From Glandiceps talaboti (taxonomy: Eukaryota > Hemichordata > Enteropneusta > Spengelidae): 64,000 nt of DNA. The notes below the pieces were generated by a model. That model made no database searches. It was not told the DNA's origin and worked only from the letters and a program-made list of their open reading frames with translations. Numbering within the stretch: position 1 is the first letter of the stretch; every line of letters begins with the position of its first letter. Shown piece after piece: positions 1-17,600 of this stretch. The stretch covers positions 2,132,001 through 2,196,000 of the forward strand of contig NC_135563.1 of assembly GCF_964340395.1 (NCBI RefSeq), read 5' to 3'. The position numbers were made by a program, and so were the translations under genes.

Positions 1-151
1 ATAATGTACGGTTTGTTTTCTTCTAAAGGTTGACGTCTTATACTTTCTATTGATCAACTGTATCAGGAAGTAAAGATGAACAAATAACACGATGAAAATG
101 GAAAACAAACTTTAACGCATGCGCTGTATTTTCTGTTTTATATCGCTACAG

Positions 152-340
152 TTACTTCTATTTGAAATTGATGATATTGACATTGACTTACCTGAGGTTT
201 CCCAAGGATGTGATGACGTCACCAATATTGCCATATTTGTACGAAGATTAAGACTTTATGAATCTAAACTGAAGAAGACTTTTGAGAGATTTGATCTGAT
301 TGTTAATGGGGTAGTCGACGGAGACAATCCGGTGTGCTAA
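152..340 (+). CDS. Probable last coding exon of an unidentified upstream gene
   Basis: A pyrimidine-rich stretch ending in TATCGCTACAG at 151 looks like a splice acceptor. It is followed by an open frame of 62 codons ending in TAA at 340. The peptide starts with an acidic Asp/Ile-rich stretch, has a basic, leucine-rich middle (FVRRLRLYESKLKKTFERF) that could be helical, and ends in DGDNPVC. I do not recognise the family. The gene would begin outside the window. An AATAAA lies about 350 bases downstream with no other frame in between, consistent with a terminal exon plus 3'UTR. The exon phase cannot be tested because the preceding exon is missing, so this may be a chance open frame. Confidence 0.35.
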   Translation, partial: LLLFEIDDIDIDLPEVSQGCDDVTNIAIFVRRLRLYESKLKKTFERFDLIVNGVVDGDNPVC

Positions 341-691
341 ACCGGGTTGAGTTAACATTCAATAGATGTTGATACGGAATAAATGTCAGTTTATTATAGT
401 AGATATTTCCAGGAAAAATTGCATAAATTACATATAACCAGAATGTAGGAGTAGATTTGAATACATAAGTTATTTTGGCTTGTTAAATGTTTTGTGATTT
501 CATTAATATATATTAATGCATGGACGTTAAGTTGTGATGTATGATTATAGCATCAATAGATATACCGTGTATACTAGATAGGTGATAATATCATCCAAGT
601 TTATGGATACGTTCAATGTAGGTACACTATTCAGTACCAAGTATAAATGTAACTGCACAGATCACGATGTGAACTTTTTACACTTCAATTC

Positions 692-697
692 AATAAA
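692..697 (+). promoter_or_regulatory. Candidate poly(A) signal AATAAA
   Basis: AATAAA sits in an AT-rich stretch about 350 bases after the stop at 340. It would end the 3'UTR of the terminal exon proposed there. Such hexamers are frequent in AT-rich DNA, so support is positional only. Confidence 0.3.
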
Positions 698-1115
698 TAA
701 ATTTTCTTCATAACTGTAATAGTAGATATGGTGTCATTGTTAAGGTGAACCTCGTGTAGTTACATGTTAGTGCGTACTAATTTTATCTATATTTATTGAC
801 TTGGCTGCAGAGACAGTAAGATCCAAATACAGAGTGAACTATGACGGATTCATCCAAAACTAATCATAGAATATTGTATGTATGTATTACATAAACACAT
901 TGCATTCTACCAACTACTACCAATTCTTGCTGTCCAATACGTTGACTGTTTTCATCTATTACACAGATAAACTATACATTTAGCTTTGAGGTAGAAAAAT
1001 TATTCCTTGATAGTAAATAATTACAAGTAAATTTATATATTTTTCAATCAAATATTCAACCATCCAATCCAGTGTATCAAACCGTCATAATCGTAAACAC
1101 ACTGTATATTCCGTC
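698..1115. other. Intergenic, nothing recognised
   Basis: AT-rich unique sequence between the putative 3'UTR and the first minisatellite. I see no frame, RNA gene or repeat structure, except that the last 40 bases drift into a degenerate version of the 38-bp repeat. Confidence 0.6.
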
Positions 1116-4100
1116 GTCTACACCATGAAAACTGTATACTCATTGTCTTGGTAGTCTACACCGTAAAAACTGTATACTCATTGTCTTGGTAGTCTACACC
1201 GTAAAAACTGTATACTCATTGTGATGGTCGTCTACACCGTAAAAACTGTATACTCATTGTGATGGTAGTCTACACCGTAAAAACTGTATACTCATTGTCT
1301 TGGTAGTCTACACCATGAAAACTGTATACTCATTGTCTTGGTAGTCTACACCGTAAAAACTGTATACTCATTGTGATGGTAGTCTACACCCTAAAAACTG
1401 TATACTCATTGTCTTGGTAGTCTACACCGTAAAAACTGTATACTCATTGTGATGGTAGTCTACACCGTAAAAACTGTATACTCATTGTGATGGTAGTCTA
1501 CACCGTAAAAACTGTATACTCATTGTGATGGTCGTCTGCACCGTAAAAACTGTATACTCATTGTGATGTTAGTCTGCACCGTAAAAACTGTATACTCATT
1601 GGGATGGTCGTCTACACCGTAAAAACTGTATACTCATTGTCTTGGTAGTCTACACCGTAAAAACTGTATACTCATTGGGATGGTCGTCTGCACCGTAAAA
1701 ACTGTATACTCATTGTGATGGTAGTCTGCACCGTAAAAACTGTATACTCATTGGGATGGTCGTCTACACCGTAAAAACTGTATACTCATTGTCTTGGTAG
1801 TCTACACCGTAAAAACTGTATACTCATTGGGATGGTCGTCTGCACCGTAAAAACTGTATACTCATTGTCTTGGTAGTCTACACCGTAAAAACTGTATACT
1901 CATTGTCTTGGTAGTCTACACCGTAAAAACTGTATACTCATTGTCTTGGTAGTCTACACCGTAAAAACTGTATACTCATTGTGATGACAGTCTACACCGT
2001 AAAAACTGTATACTCATTGAGATGGTCGTCTACACCGTAAAAACTGTATACTCATTGTGATGGTCGTCTACACCGTAAAAACTGTATACTCATTGTCCTG
2101 GTAGTCTACACCGTAAAAACTGTATACTCATTGTCTTGGTAGTCTACACCGTAAAAACTGTATACTCATTGTGATGGTCGTCTACACCGTAAAAACTGTA
2201 TATTCATTGTCTTGGTAGTCTACACCGTAAAAACTGTATACTCATTGTCTTGGTAGTCTACACCGCAAAAACTGTATACTCATTGTGATGGTCGTCTACA
2301 CCGTAAAAACTGTATACTCATTGTCTTGGTAGTCTACACCGTAAAAACTGTATACTCATTGTGATGGTAGTCTACACCGTAAAAACTGTATACTCATTGT
2401 GATGGTAGTCTACACCGTAAAAACTGTATACTCATTGTCTTGGTAGTCTACACCGTAAAAACTGTATACTCATTGTGATGGTAGTCTACACCGTAAAAAC
2501 TGTATACTCATTGTCTTGGTAGTCTACACCGTAAAAACTGTATACTCATTGTCTTGGTAGTCTACACCGTAAAAACTGTATACTCATTGTCTTGGTAGTC
2601 TACACCGTAAAAACTGTATACTCATTGTGATGGTAGTCTACACCGTAAAAACTGTATACTCATTGTCTTGGTAGTCTACACCGTAAAAACTGTATACTCA
2701 TTGTGATGGTAGTCTACACCGTAAAAACTGTATACTCATTGTGATGGTAGTCTACACCGTAAAAACTGTATACTCATTGTGATGGTAGTCTACACCGTAA
2801 AAACTGTATACTCATTGTGATGGTCGTCTGCACCGTAAAAACTGTATACTCATTGTCTTGGTAGTCTACACCGTAAAAACTATATACTCATTGTCTTGGT
2901 GGTCTACACCGTAAAAACTGTATACTCATTGTCTTGGTTGTCTACACCGTAAAAACTATATACTCATTGTCTTGGTGGTCTACACCGTAAAAACTGTATA
3001 CTCATTGTCTTGGTTGTCTACACCGTAAAAACTGTATACTCATTGTGATGGTCGTCTACACCGTAAAAACTGTATACTCATTGGGATGGTCGTCTACACC
3101 GTAAAAACTGTATACTCATTGTCTTGGTAGTCTACACCGTAAAAACTGTATACTCATTGTCTTGGTAGTCTACACCCTAAAAACTGTATACTCATTGTCT
3201 TGGTAGTCTACACCGTAAAAACTGTATACTCATTGTCTTGGTAGTCTACACCGTAAAAACTGTATACTCATTGTGATGGTAGTCTACACCGTAAAAACTG
3301 TATACTCATTGTCTTGGTAGTCTACAACGTAAAAACTGTATACTCATTGTGATGGTCGTCTACACCGTAAAAACTGTATACTCATTGTGATGGTAGTCTA
3401 CACCGTAAAAACTGTATACTCATTGTGATGGTAGTCTACACCGTAAAAACTGTATACTCATTGTGATGGTAGTCTACACCGTAAAAACTGTATACTCATT
3501 GTCTTGGTAGTCTACACCGTAAAAACTGTATACTCATTGTCTTGGTAGTCTACACCGTAAAAACTGTATACTCATTGTCTTGGTAGTGTACACCGTAAAA
3601 ACTGTATACTCATTGTCTTGGTTGTCTACACCGTAAAAACTGTATACTCATTGTGATGGTAGTCTACACCGTAAAAACTGTATACTCATTGTCTTGGTAG
3701 TCTACACCGTAAAAACTGTATACTCATTGTCTTGGTAGTGTACACCGTAAAAACTGTATACTCATTGTCTTGGTTGTCTATACCGTAAAAACTGTATACT
3801 CATTGTGATGGTAGTCTACACCGTAAAAACTGTATACTCATTGTCTTGGTAGTCTACACAGTAAAAACTGTATACTCATTGTGATGGTAGTCTACACCGT
3901 AAAAACTGTATACTCATTGGGATGGTCGTCTACACCGTAAAAACTGTATACTCATTGTCTTGGTAGTCTACACCGTAAAAACTGTATACTCATTGTGATG
4001 GTAGTCTACACCGTAAAAACTGTATACTCATTGTCTTGGTAGTCTACACCGTAAAAACTGTATACTCATTGTGATGGTAGTCTACACCGTAAAAACTGTA

Positions 4101-7100
4101 TACTCATTGTGATGGTAGTCTACACCGTAAAAACTGTATACTCATTGTCTTGGTAGTCTACACAGTAAAAACTGTATACTCATTGTGATGGTAGTCTACA
4201 CCGTAAAAACTGTATACTCATTGTCTTGGTAGTCTACACAGTAAAAACTGTATACTCATTGTGATGGTAGTCTACACCGTAAAAACTGTATACTCATTGT
4301 CTTGGTAGTCTACACCGTAAAAACTGTATACTCATTGTGATGACAGTCTACACCGTAAAAACTGTATACTCATTGTCTTGGTAGTCTACACCGTAAAAAC
4401 TGTATACTCATTGTGATGGTCGTCTGCACCGTAAAAACTGTATACTCATTTTCTTGGTAGTCTACACCGTAAAAACTGTATACTCATTGTCTTGGTAGTC
4501 TACACAGTAAAAACTGTATACTCATTGTGATGGTAGTCTACACCGTAAAAACTGTATACTCATTGTCTTGGTAGTCTACACCGTAAAAACTGTATACTCA
4601 TTGTCTTGGTAGTCTACACCGTAAAAACTGTATACTCATTGTCTTGGTAGTCTACACAGTAAAAACTGTATACTCATTGTCTTGGTTGTCTACACCGTAA
4701 AAACTATATACTCATTGTCTTGGTGGTCTACACCGTAAAAACTGTATATTCATTGTCTTGGTAGTCTACACCGTAAAAACTGTATACTCATTGTCTTGGT
4801 AGTCTACACCGTAAAAACTATATACTCATTGTGATGGTCGTCTGCACCGTAAAAACTGTATACTCATTTTCTTGGTAGTCTACACCGTAAAAACTGTATA
4901 CTCATTGTCTTGGTAGTCTACACAGTAAAAACTGTATACTCATTGTGATGGTAGTCTACACCGTAAAAACTGTATACTCATTGTCTTGGTAGTCTACACC
5001 GTAAAAACTGTATACTCATTGTCTTGGTAGTCTACACCGTAAAAACTGTATACTCATTGTCTTGGTAGTCTACACAGTAAAAACTGTATACTCATTGTCT
5101 TGGTTGTCTACACCGTAAAAACTATATACTCATTGTCTTGGTGGTCTACACCGTAAAAACTGTATACTCATTGTCTTGGTTGTCTACACCGTAAAAACTG
5201 TATACTCATTGTCTTGGTTGTCTACACCGTAAAAACTATATACTCATTGTCTTGGTGGTCTACACCGTAAAAACTATATACTCATTGTCTTGGTAGTCTA
5301 CACCGTAAAAACTGTATACTCATTGTCTTGGTTGTCTACACCGTAAAAACTGTATACTCATTGTCTTGGTAGTCTACACCGTAAAAACTGTATACTCATT
5401 GTCTTGGTAGTCTACACCGTAAAAACTGTATACTCATTGCCTTGGTTGTCTACACCGTAAAAACTATATACTCATTGTCTTGGTCGTCTACACCGTAAAA
5501 ACTGTATACTCATTGTCTTGGTAGTGTACACCGTAAAAACTGTATACTCATTGTCTTGGTTGTCTACACAGTAAAAACTGTATACTCATTGTGATGGTCG
5601 TCTACACCGTAAAAACTGTATACTCATTGTGATGGTCGTCTACACCGTAAAAACTGTATACTCATTGTGATGGTAGTCTACACCGTAAAAACTGTATACT
5701 CATTGTGATGGTAGTCTACACCGTAAAAACTGTATACTCATTGTCTTGGTAGTCTACACCGTAAAAACTGTATACTCATTGTGATGGTAGTCTACACCGT
5801 AAAAACTGTATACTCATTGTCTTGGTAGTCTACACAGTAAAAACTGTATACTCATTGTGATGGTAGTCTACACCGTAAAAACTGTATACTCATTGTCTTG
5901 GTAGTCTACACAGTAAAAACTGTATACTCATTGTGATGGTAGTCTACACCGTAAAAACTGTATACTCATTGTCTTGGTAGTCTACACCGTAAAAACTGTA
6001 TACTCATTGTGATGACAGTCTACACCGTAAAAACTGTATACTCATTGTCTTGGTAGTCTACACCGTAAAAACTGTATACTCATTGTGATGGTCGTCTGCA
6101 CCGTAAAAACTGTATACTCATTTTCTTGGTAGTCTACACCGTAAAAACTGTATACTCATTGTCTTGGTAGTCTACACAGTAAAAACTGTATACTCATTGT
6201 GATGGTAGTCTACACCGTAAAAACTGTATACTCATTGTCTTGGTAGTCTACACCGTAAAAACTGTATACTCATTGTCTTGGTAGTCTACACCGTAAAAAC
6301 TGTATACTCATTGTCTTGGTAGTCTACACCGTAAAAACTGTATACTCATTGTCTTGGTAGTCTACACAGTAAAAACTGTATACTCATTGTCTTGGTTGTC
6401 TACACCGTAAAAACTATATACTCATTGTCTTGGTGGTCTACACCGTAAAAACTGTATATTCATTGTCTTGGTAGTCTACACCGTAAAAACTGTATACTCA
6501 TTGTCTTGGTAGTCTACACCGTAAAAACTATATACTCATTGTGATGGTCGTCTGCACCGTAAAAACTGTATACTCATTTTCTTGGTAGTCTACACCGTAA
6601 AAACTGTATACTCATTGTCTTGGTAGTCTACACAGTAAAAACTGTATACTCATTGTGATGGTAGTCTACACCGTAAAAACTGTATACTCATTGTCTTGGT
6701 AGTCTACACCGTAAAAACTGTATACTCATTGTCTTGGTAGTCTACACCGTAAAAACTGTATACTCATTGTCTTGGTAGTCTACACAGTAAAAACTGTATA
6801 CTCATTGTCTTGGTTGTCTACACCGTAAAAACTATATACTCATTGTCTTGGTGGTCTACACCGTAAAAACTGTATACTCATTGTCTTGGTTGTCTACACC
6901 GTAAAAACTGTATACTCATTGTCTTGGTTGTCTACACCGTAAAAACTATATACTCATTGTCTTGGTGGTCTACACCGTAAAAACTATATACTCATTGTCT
7001 TGGTAGTCTACACCGTAAAAACTGTATACTCATTGTCTTGGTTGTCTACACCGTAAAAACTGTATACTCATTGTCTTGGTAGTCTACACCGTAAAAACTG

Positions 7101-7391
7101 TATACTCATTGTCTTGGTAGTCTACACCGTAAAAACTGTATACTCATTGCCTTGGTTGTCTACACCGTAAAAACTATATACTCATTGTCTTGGTCGTCTA
7201 CACCGTAAAAACTGTATACTCATTGTCTTGGTAGTGTACACCGTAAAAACTGTATACTCATTGTCTTGGTTGTCTACACAGTAAAAACTGTATACTCATT
7301 GTGATGGTCGTCTACACCGTAAAAACTGTATACTCATTGTCTTGGTAGTGTACACCGTGTACTGTATACTCATTGTGATGGTCGTCTACAC
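1116..7391. repeat. 38-bp minisatellite, about 165 copies
   Basis: Head-to-tail array of a 38-bp unit containing GTCTACACCGTAAAAACTGT followed by ATACTCATTG and a variable 8-base part. The variable part is mainly TCTTGGTA or TGATGGTA/TGATGGTC, so units fall into two main classes in irregular order. Minor variants (CACAGTAAAA, CTATATACTC, TCTGCACC) recur in the same order in distant blocks: the TGATGACAG variant at 4338 recurs at 6010, exactly 44 units later, and following variants match too. This shows an internal duplication of roughly 1.3-1.7 kb. Both edges decay into unique DNA. Confidence 0.98.
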
Positions 7392-8018
7392 TGAATGTGA
7401 TATTTCTTTCATCTACATTATCTTGCGATATCATTGGAAATAGGTCAGGCTGCATTGATTCTATATTTTGTCGACAGGTTGCGTTACAAAGAGATGCTAA
7501 AAATTTTCCATTTAGAATCTTGTTACAAACTTATAATCTCTAATCTTCACATCAAATAAAAATCTGGGGGGGGGGAGGGGGCTTCACAAAAGAATTGATA
7601 CCGCCAATCGTGTAACGTCCATTTTAATAACAATATTGTGTATCCGCGATATAGCGCCCTCAAGCAATTATTTAATTATGCTTTCGATTCCACCTGTATT
7701 TAAAAGTGCTACACTGTACCTGTCACTGAAGTCAATCAGAGGATAATTATTCGTATTAGAACTACAACACAGAATAACTAAATTAATTAAATGACCTTCA
7801 TGACGAAAGTTATAAATATATTATTTGACTTTTGCTATAACAATTCAAGTAAGAGATGATTATCGATACAAAAATGGTCTTTTCTATTCACATAGCTGTA
7901 ACAACGAGATATGAATCTTCAATTGTTGAGACTCTTTAGGGCAATAGTGTTCATTTTTAACAATCTAATGAAATCGTTTAGAAGGGGACACTTGTTGGTC
8001 GAAAATTTGCACATAAAA
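7392..8018. other. Intergenic, nothing coding; short G-run
   Basis: AT-rich sequence without a supported gene. A guanine-rich run lies at about 7566-7580. No RNA gene or transposon end recognised. Confidence 0.5.
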
Positions 8019-8039
8019 TCAAACATTGCATACACAGGG

Positions 8040-8850
8040 AAGCGTGTACATCCCAGCACTAAGATGACCACATCCTAGTGCTATAGGATGTGTGCCCTGA
8101 TACATGGTTGTAAAAATATGCCTGTTGTGTGGATGTGGGATACCACCTCTGTGCCACAACAGTTTCAAACATTCCAGTACCATAGCTGTGTACTGCATAC
8201 CTAGCACACAGTTGTGCACATCCATGTAACAGCTATGGTGGAATAATACCTTGTAGCACCACTTTTGTTCATATAGCATTGCTCACACAGCTGGTACATG
8301 GCTGTGGGAAATAACGCTGTTATAGCAATCTTGACAAAGCTGGTGTATAGCTATGGGAAATACCTACGTAGAGCTATGTTCACATAGCTTGTACATGGCT
8401 GTCGGAAAAGCTTGAATGTGTACTTGCATGTTATAAAAACCTATCTTGCATTGCTATTTTTAAAATCCATGTTACATTGATCACTCTGAAAGAGGGTTTA
8501 GGCTTGTGGCACTTGCATGCATTTGGACATTTTTCTGCGTTTGTTTTTCAAACTTCACCACATATTGAATGTTGAAAAGCAACAAAGCAAAAAGCAAAAA
8601 GGCTGTTACTGCTTATGTCTCATGCAGTGTTTGAGGGTTGAGAAGGGATGGACGCAATTTGTCACGGATTGTCGGCATGCATCTGTGAAATCTGGGTATG
8701 GTATACCTAGTGTGTTGGCCAGAAATATTACAGGGATATTGTATACATAGCTGGTATAGCCCCCGTTGCGCCACTGAGCTGGAACAGATATGTGCACAAC
8801 CCTGTCATAGATATGTGAACGTTACAGGGGTGTGCAAGGTTCCCTGTGTA
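8040..8850. repeat. Degenerate repeat cluster rich in CAYAGCTG motifs
   Basis: Motifs such as CATAGCTGTG, CACAGCTGGTACATGGCTGT and ATAGCTATGGGAAATAC recur at irregular spacing on both strands. The region looks like decayed copies of a short element with palindromic AGCT cores. Open frames at 8019-8279, 8517-8750 and 8606-8797 lie inside it, overlap each other on opposite strands and resemble no protein I know, so I treat them as chance. Confidence 0.45.
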
Positions 8851-8919
8851 TAAAGAAATTAGAAATTGTTCACATATGGAAAATTAAGAATTCTATAAAA
8901 GAAATTGCGTATACGGATG

Positions 8920-9185
8920 ATCGATGATGGCATAAATAATAATCACTGCGTCAGTTATCTATGTACCATTGAATATGGATCAGCAGCCTGGAAACCAGGA
9001 ACACAGAAGAATATTGAGGCCCTCCAAAAAATTCAACGCAGAACAGCAAGATTTGTACTTTATAGACATGTTACAAAAACTAGAATGGGACACAATAGAA
9101 GTTAGAAGAAAAACTCAATGGCTCACATCTTACACAAAATCCTAAACGACAAAATAGGCATCAACTCAGAAAATTAATTCAAGCC
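8920..9185 (+). mobile_element. Non-LTR retrotransposon remnant, end of reverse-transcriptase ORF
   Basis: The frame reads EYGSAAWKPGTQKNIEALQK then IQRRTARFV, followed after a frame change by a WDTIEVRRKTQWL stretch. This is the characteristic C-terminal end of ORF2 in CR1/Jockey-like LINE elements (EYASxxWDP...LEKIQRRAARFV...WxxLExRR). The frame is broken and the catalytic reverse-transcriptase motifs are absent, so it is a truncated dead 3' end. The following open frame at 9233-9502 is not convincing. Confidence 0.7.
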
Positions 9186-9802
9186 CAAACTTACATGAAG
9201 TAGCATAGAAGACCCACAACAAACAACTTGAAATGTACCACAGTACACATCCACCACCTTCATCCATTCCTTTTTACCGGAGGCCACGACATTATGGAAC
9301 AGCTTACCACAAAGTACTGTTAACATTCAATCTTGTGAGACACTCAAAATCCCCGTTAGAAACCAGCACCCCACAAGGTCCATCTAAGCTCCCAACACAA
9401 CCCTCGTCCAATTTGATGTGCAGACTACAAGGTCAAGGTACAAGATACAAGGTATTGATTCATCGAGATTTTAGAAGTGGACCCGTAGATTGCACAATTT
9501 AAGTGACTTGTTCGTGTAATATACTGTACTCATTTTTGACTGCAGTGAAAAATGATTGGTGATAAAATCATGCAAATTCTTACTCCATGTCCGATTCTAT
9601 GAATACTTATTTCATATAATGAAAGTAAACAAACGGCATTGAACACAGATAAATCAATTAAATGTATTAAACAGTTTGGTTTTTAAAATGTTTTATATTT
9701 ATTACATACGACCTCTGTGGATTAATTACAGTGTAAAAGCTATATACATATAAAGTCTGCAGAAAAGATGGGCTATCACCCAATCAACAACGTTAACGTC
9801 GT

Positions 9803-9808
9803 TTTATT
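9803..9808 (-). promoter_or_regulatory. Candidate poly(A) signal of GST-A
   Basis: TTTATT on the plus strand reads AATAAA on the minus strand, about 145 bases after the GST-A stop codon. A second such hexamer lies at 9698-9703. Confidence 0.4.
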
Positions 9809-9949
9809 TACACTCATCTTCTATACTGTGATAGCATCTTTGCAATTGGTTCAAAACAGGTGTATCTAAATGTCAAAACATGAAAAGTATTACACGATGT
9901 ACAAGTGAAATGTACATTTTAAGCCGCGTCATCACTAGGCTGCTTAATT

Positions 9950-14973
<5,024 letters not shown>

Positions 14974-15012
14974 TATTCTGTTAAACGTTACTGGTTGAGT
15001 CCAAACAGCCAA

Positions 15013-16820
15013 ATAATGCTTTAAGGTCTACTCACTGTTCTTCGATGCAATCCCACTCTGTGCCTGAAACAAAGTACATATCTTTGGGTGGCTTTATTTG
15101 TTTGGCGTTACATTTATGAGCATGCGCGCAACGTACATTGACAGGCACGAACGACTGGTAGACCGAGCAGAGATTGCTACTGCGGCACGTTTGTTGCTAG
15201 ACTTGAATGTCTACACTCTCTCTGGAAACCCAGAGAAAAAATAGAATTCTTTGTAGTCTATTACAGTTGCTAGCGCTCAATCAAGAACTTGTGTTCACAT
15301 ATTCATTATTTCAAATAATTTGTATGTATATTATTCATCTTAATACGTGTGTATTATATAATTTTTCAACCTGTTTAGTTTCTGGTACATCATGTGTCTT
15401 ACTGATTATACTACTTTAGTATTTTGAATAGGTGGATGAACGACGATTTTCGATCAAAACATTTCAAAAATGTTTGTTTATACAAATGCATCTTAACTTC
15501 ATTGTTCGCGCAGACTGAATGACTCACAAGTATACAAGGCAGCGTAGCTAAGGGCTTAAGTAACAAATTACATATGGGGAAAGGATGTCGTCATGGTGAT
15601 AGAGATACAAAATGGTCATCATAGACACCATTATGTAATTGAAGTAGATTTCTTTCATGCCCAAGTTGAGTTTATTCTTAAAACTAAACAAAGGCGTACC
15701 AAAACATTGTTTGTATTTGAGTGTATAGTTACCGAAAAACAAGAACTGTCGTACAAAAGAAATACTGGAGACGATAATGCATGACTGCAAGATGTCTATG
15801 TAAGGAACTTGTTGACAAGCTTAAGAATAAAAATAATATCCGATGAAAATATATAGGGGTTTAGCGATCATTCATCCCTCACGTTTCCTTTTACAGCGTG
15901 TGCACTATATTTCATACACGTCTTGATGGGGTAAACTTTATCAGCTATTTATTGAACATGACTGGAAATATCGAGTAAAATTATTACTCATGGCAGACTT
16001 TGTTATATCGTACTATACGTGCCCACAGCTTTTAACAAATCAGTATAGATGAAAACAGCATTAAATGAAATACCATAGACGTTAATATGTGAGCATTGCT
16101 TGGAAATCGACTCAGATGTGATAATACTTTTTGTGTGCTTACTGTTAGTGGTATATATGAACTCGGTACTATACCATGCATCACAACATTACCCCTGATC
16201 TGACTGATCGATGACTTTACGAACAGATATTCCGTCCGTTGAAAATTTTGCCGAATCACTGTGACTCTATCACTCTTGACTGTGCAAATAACAACGCGTA
16301 TCAAGTACATTTATTGATATTCGATGTCTTTTGTTCTGTTTTATTACATCTTAATCATGATAAAAGTGAAGCTGCAAGAAAGTAAATTAGATGTATATAT
16401 CTATGGTTTAAATGTCACTTACTAATTCTCGTCCTACTTGTTAAAAACCCTGTAATTCTGTTGGGCGACTAGACTCTGTAATACGACCTTAACATAGTTC
16501 TACTTGAGATAGTCAATGGGTTCAATGTATTGTGTACAATGTATTGTGTATCTGACAACCGTAGAATGATGAACAACACATGTGGTACTGAATACGAAAT
16601 ATATCTAGTGTAAGAGTTGTTGTACAAATATTCCATCTGTCATTTCTGTTGCGTTGACATGGATCAATGATTGTTTTAGGAATCGCTTAGATATAGTTGT
16701 TATTTACGGTCAATTTGCCCTAATATATAATATTCCCTTACAGCTGATTCTCTACATGTGTCTCTATATTGTTTAATACATTGCATGTACGCTAAGCTAT
16801 TGAGAAACAACTGACAAGGA
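15013..16820. other. Intergenic between the two GST genes; possible GST-A promoter
   Basis: Holds the unmapped 5'UTR and promoter of GST-A (minus strand) and otherwise AT-rich unique sequence. Frames at 15207-15419, 15548-15790 and 16032-16310 are short, lack splice context and resemble no family I know. No RNA gene seen. Confidence 0.5.
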
Positions 16821-16829
16821 TCATTTTTT

Positions 16830-17600
16830 ACTTCTGACAAAGTCTTAACCAATTTTGATGAAATATTTGGTGGATATCTTACCTTGGGTGTCTAGTTGGG
16901 AATTTATTCAAATCAAAATGATCGCATCACCGGTGTGTGATTTGGGTCAAAAAAATGCTTAAACCATGGGACAGATCGGTCTGAAATTCGATGGGAACGT
17001 TCTTAGATGTGTTCGTGATCACATGGTGATCCCACCAGTGATATGCAAATTACATCTTTTTAGTCAGAAACATATACTTGCAAAATAAATGAGCAGATTG
17101 AGCTGGAATTTAATGGGGATGCATCTGTGGATGTGTAGATGAAGGTGAGTTCACAACATGATGATCCTATTAGTGATATGCAACTTAGGTCTAAAAAGAT
17201 CAATTTCGGTCAAAAATTTATATCTCGAAAGCTACATGTGCTACTTGGTGGAGATGTTTCTGGAGGTGTCATTCTGCAATTATTGTTGAAAAAATATTGA
17301 CAAAACTGGCCCTAGCAACCATGACCACGCCCTTAGCAACAGTGAAATGATGATGCATATAACAGGGATGGATAGGTAAGTGAATACAGATTTCAAAAAA
17401 TGTATGCAAGTATTCATATCAACAAGACCGTGCCCATGGCAACAGCTAAATAATGGTTATGTTGCAAAGATGAACACTGGGAAAGGTAGGCAAGTGAATA
17501 AAGATTCCAAAAATTGTATGCAAATATGTCTAGCAATACAACCACGCCCATAGCAACAACCAAAATATGGAGTATATTGTAGAGATAATAACAGACATTA
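16830..17600 (+). mobile_element. Dispersed repeat R1, left part of an interrupted copy
   Basis: Matches 57050-57620 in order: TTACCTTGGGTGTCTAGTTG, then CACCGGTGTGTGATTTGGGT, then AGTGATATGCAAATTA and AGCAACCATGACCACGCC. It lacks the first 150 bases of the family. The copy stops at TTA and continues after the inserted element at 19570. Confidence 0.75.

Noticed and set aside
1116-7391. CRISPR-like array of 38-bp repeats
   Set aside because: No unique spacers: units are contiguous copies of one another, and the surrounding DNA is eukaryotic with introns.
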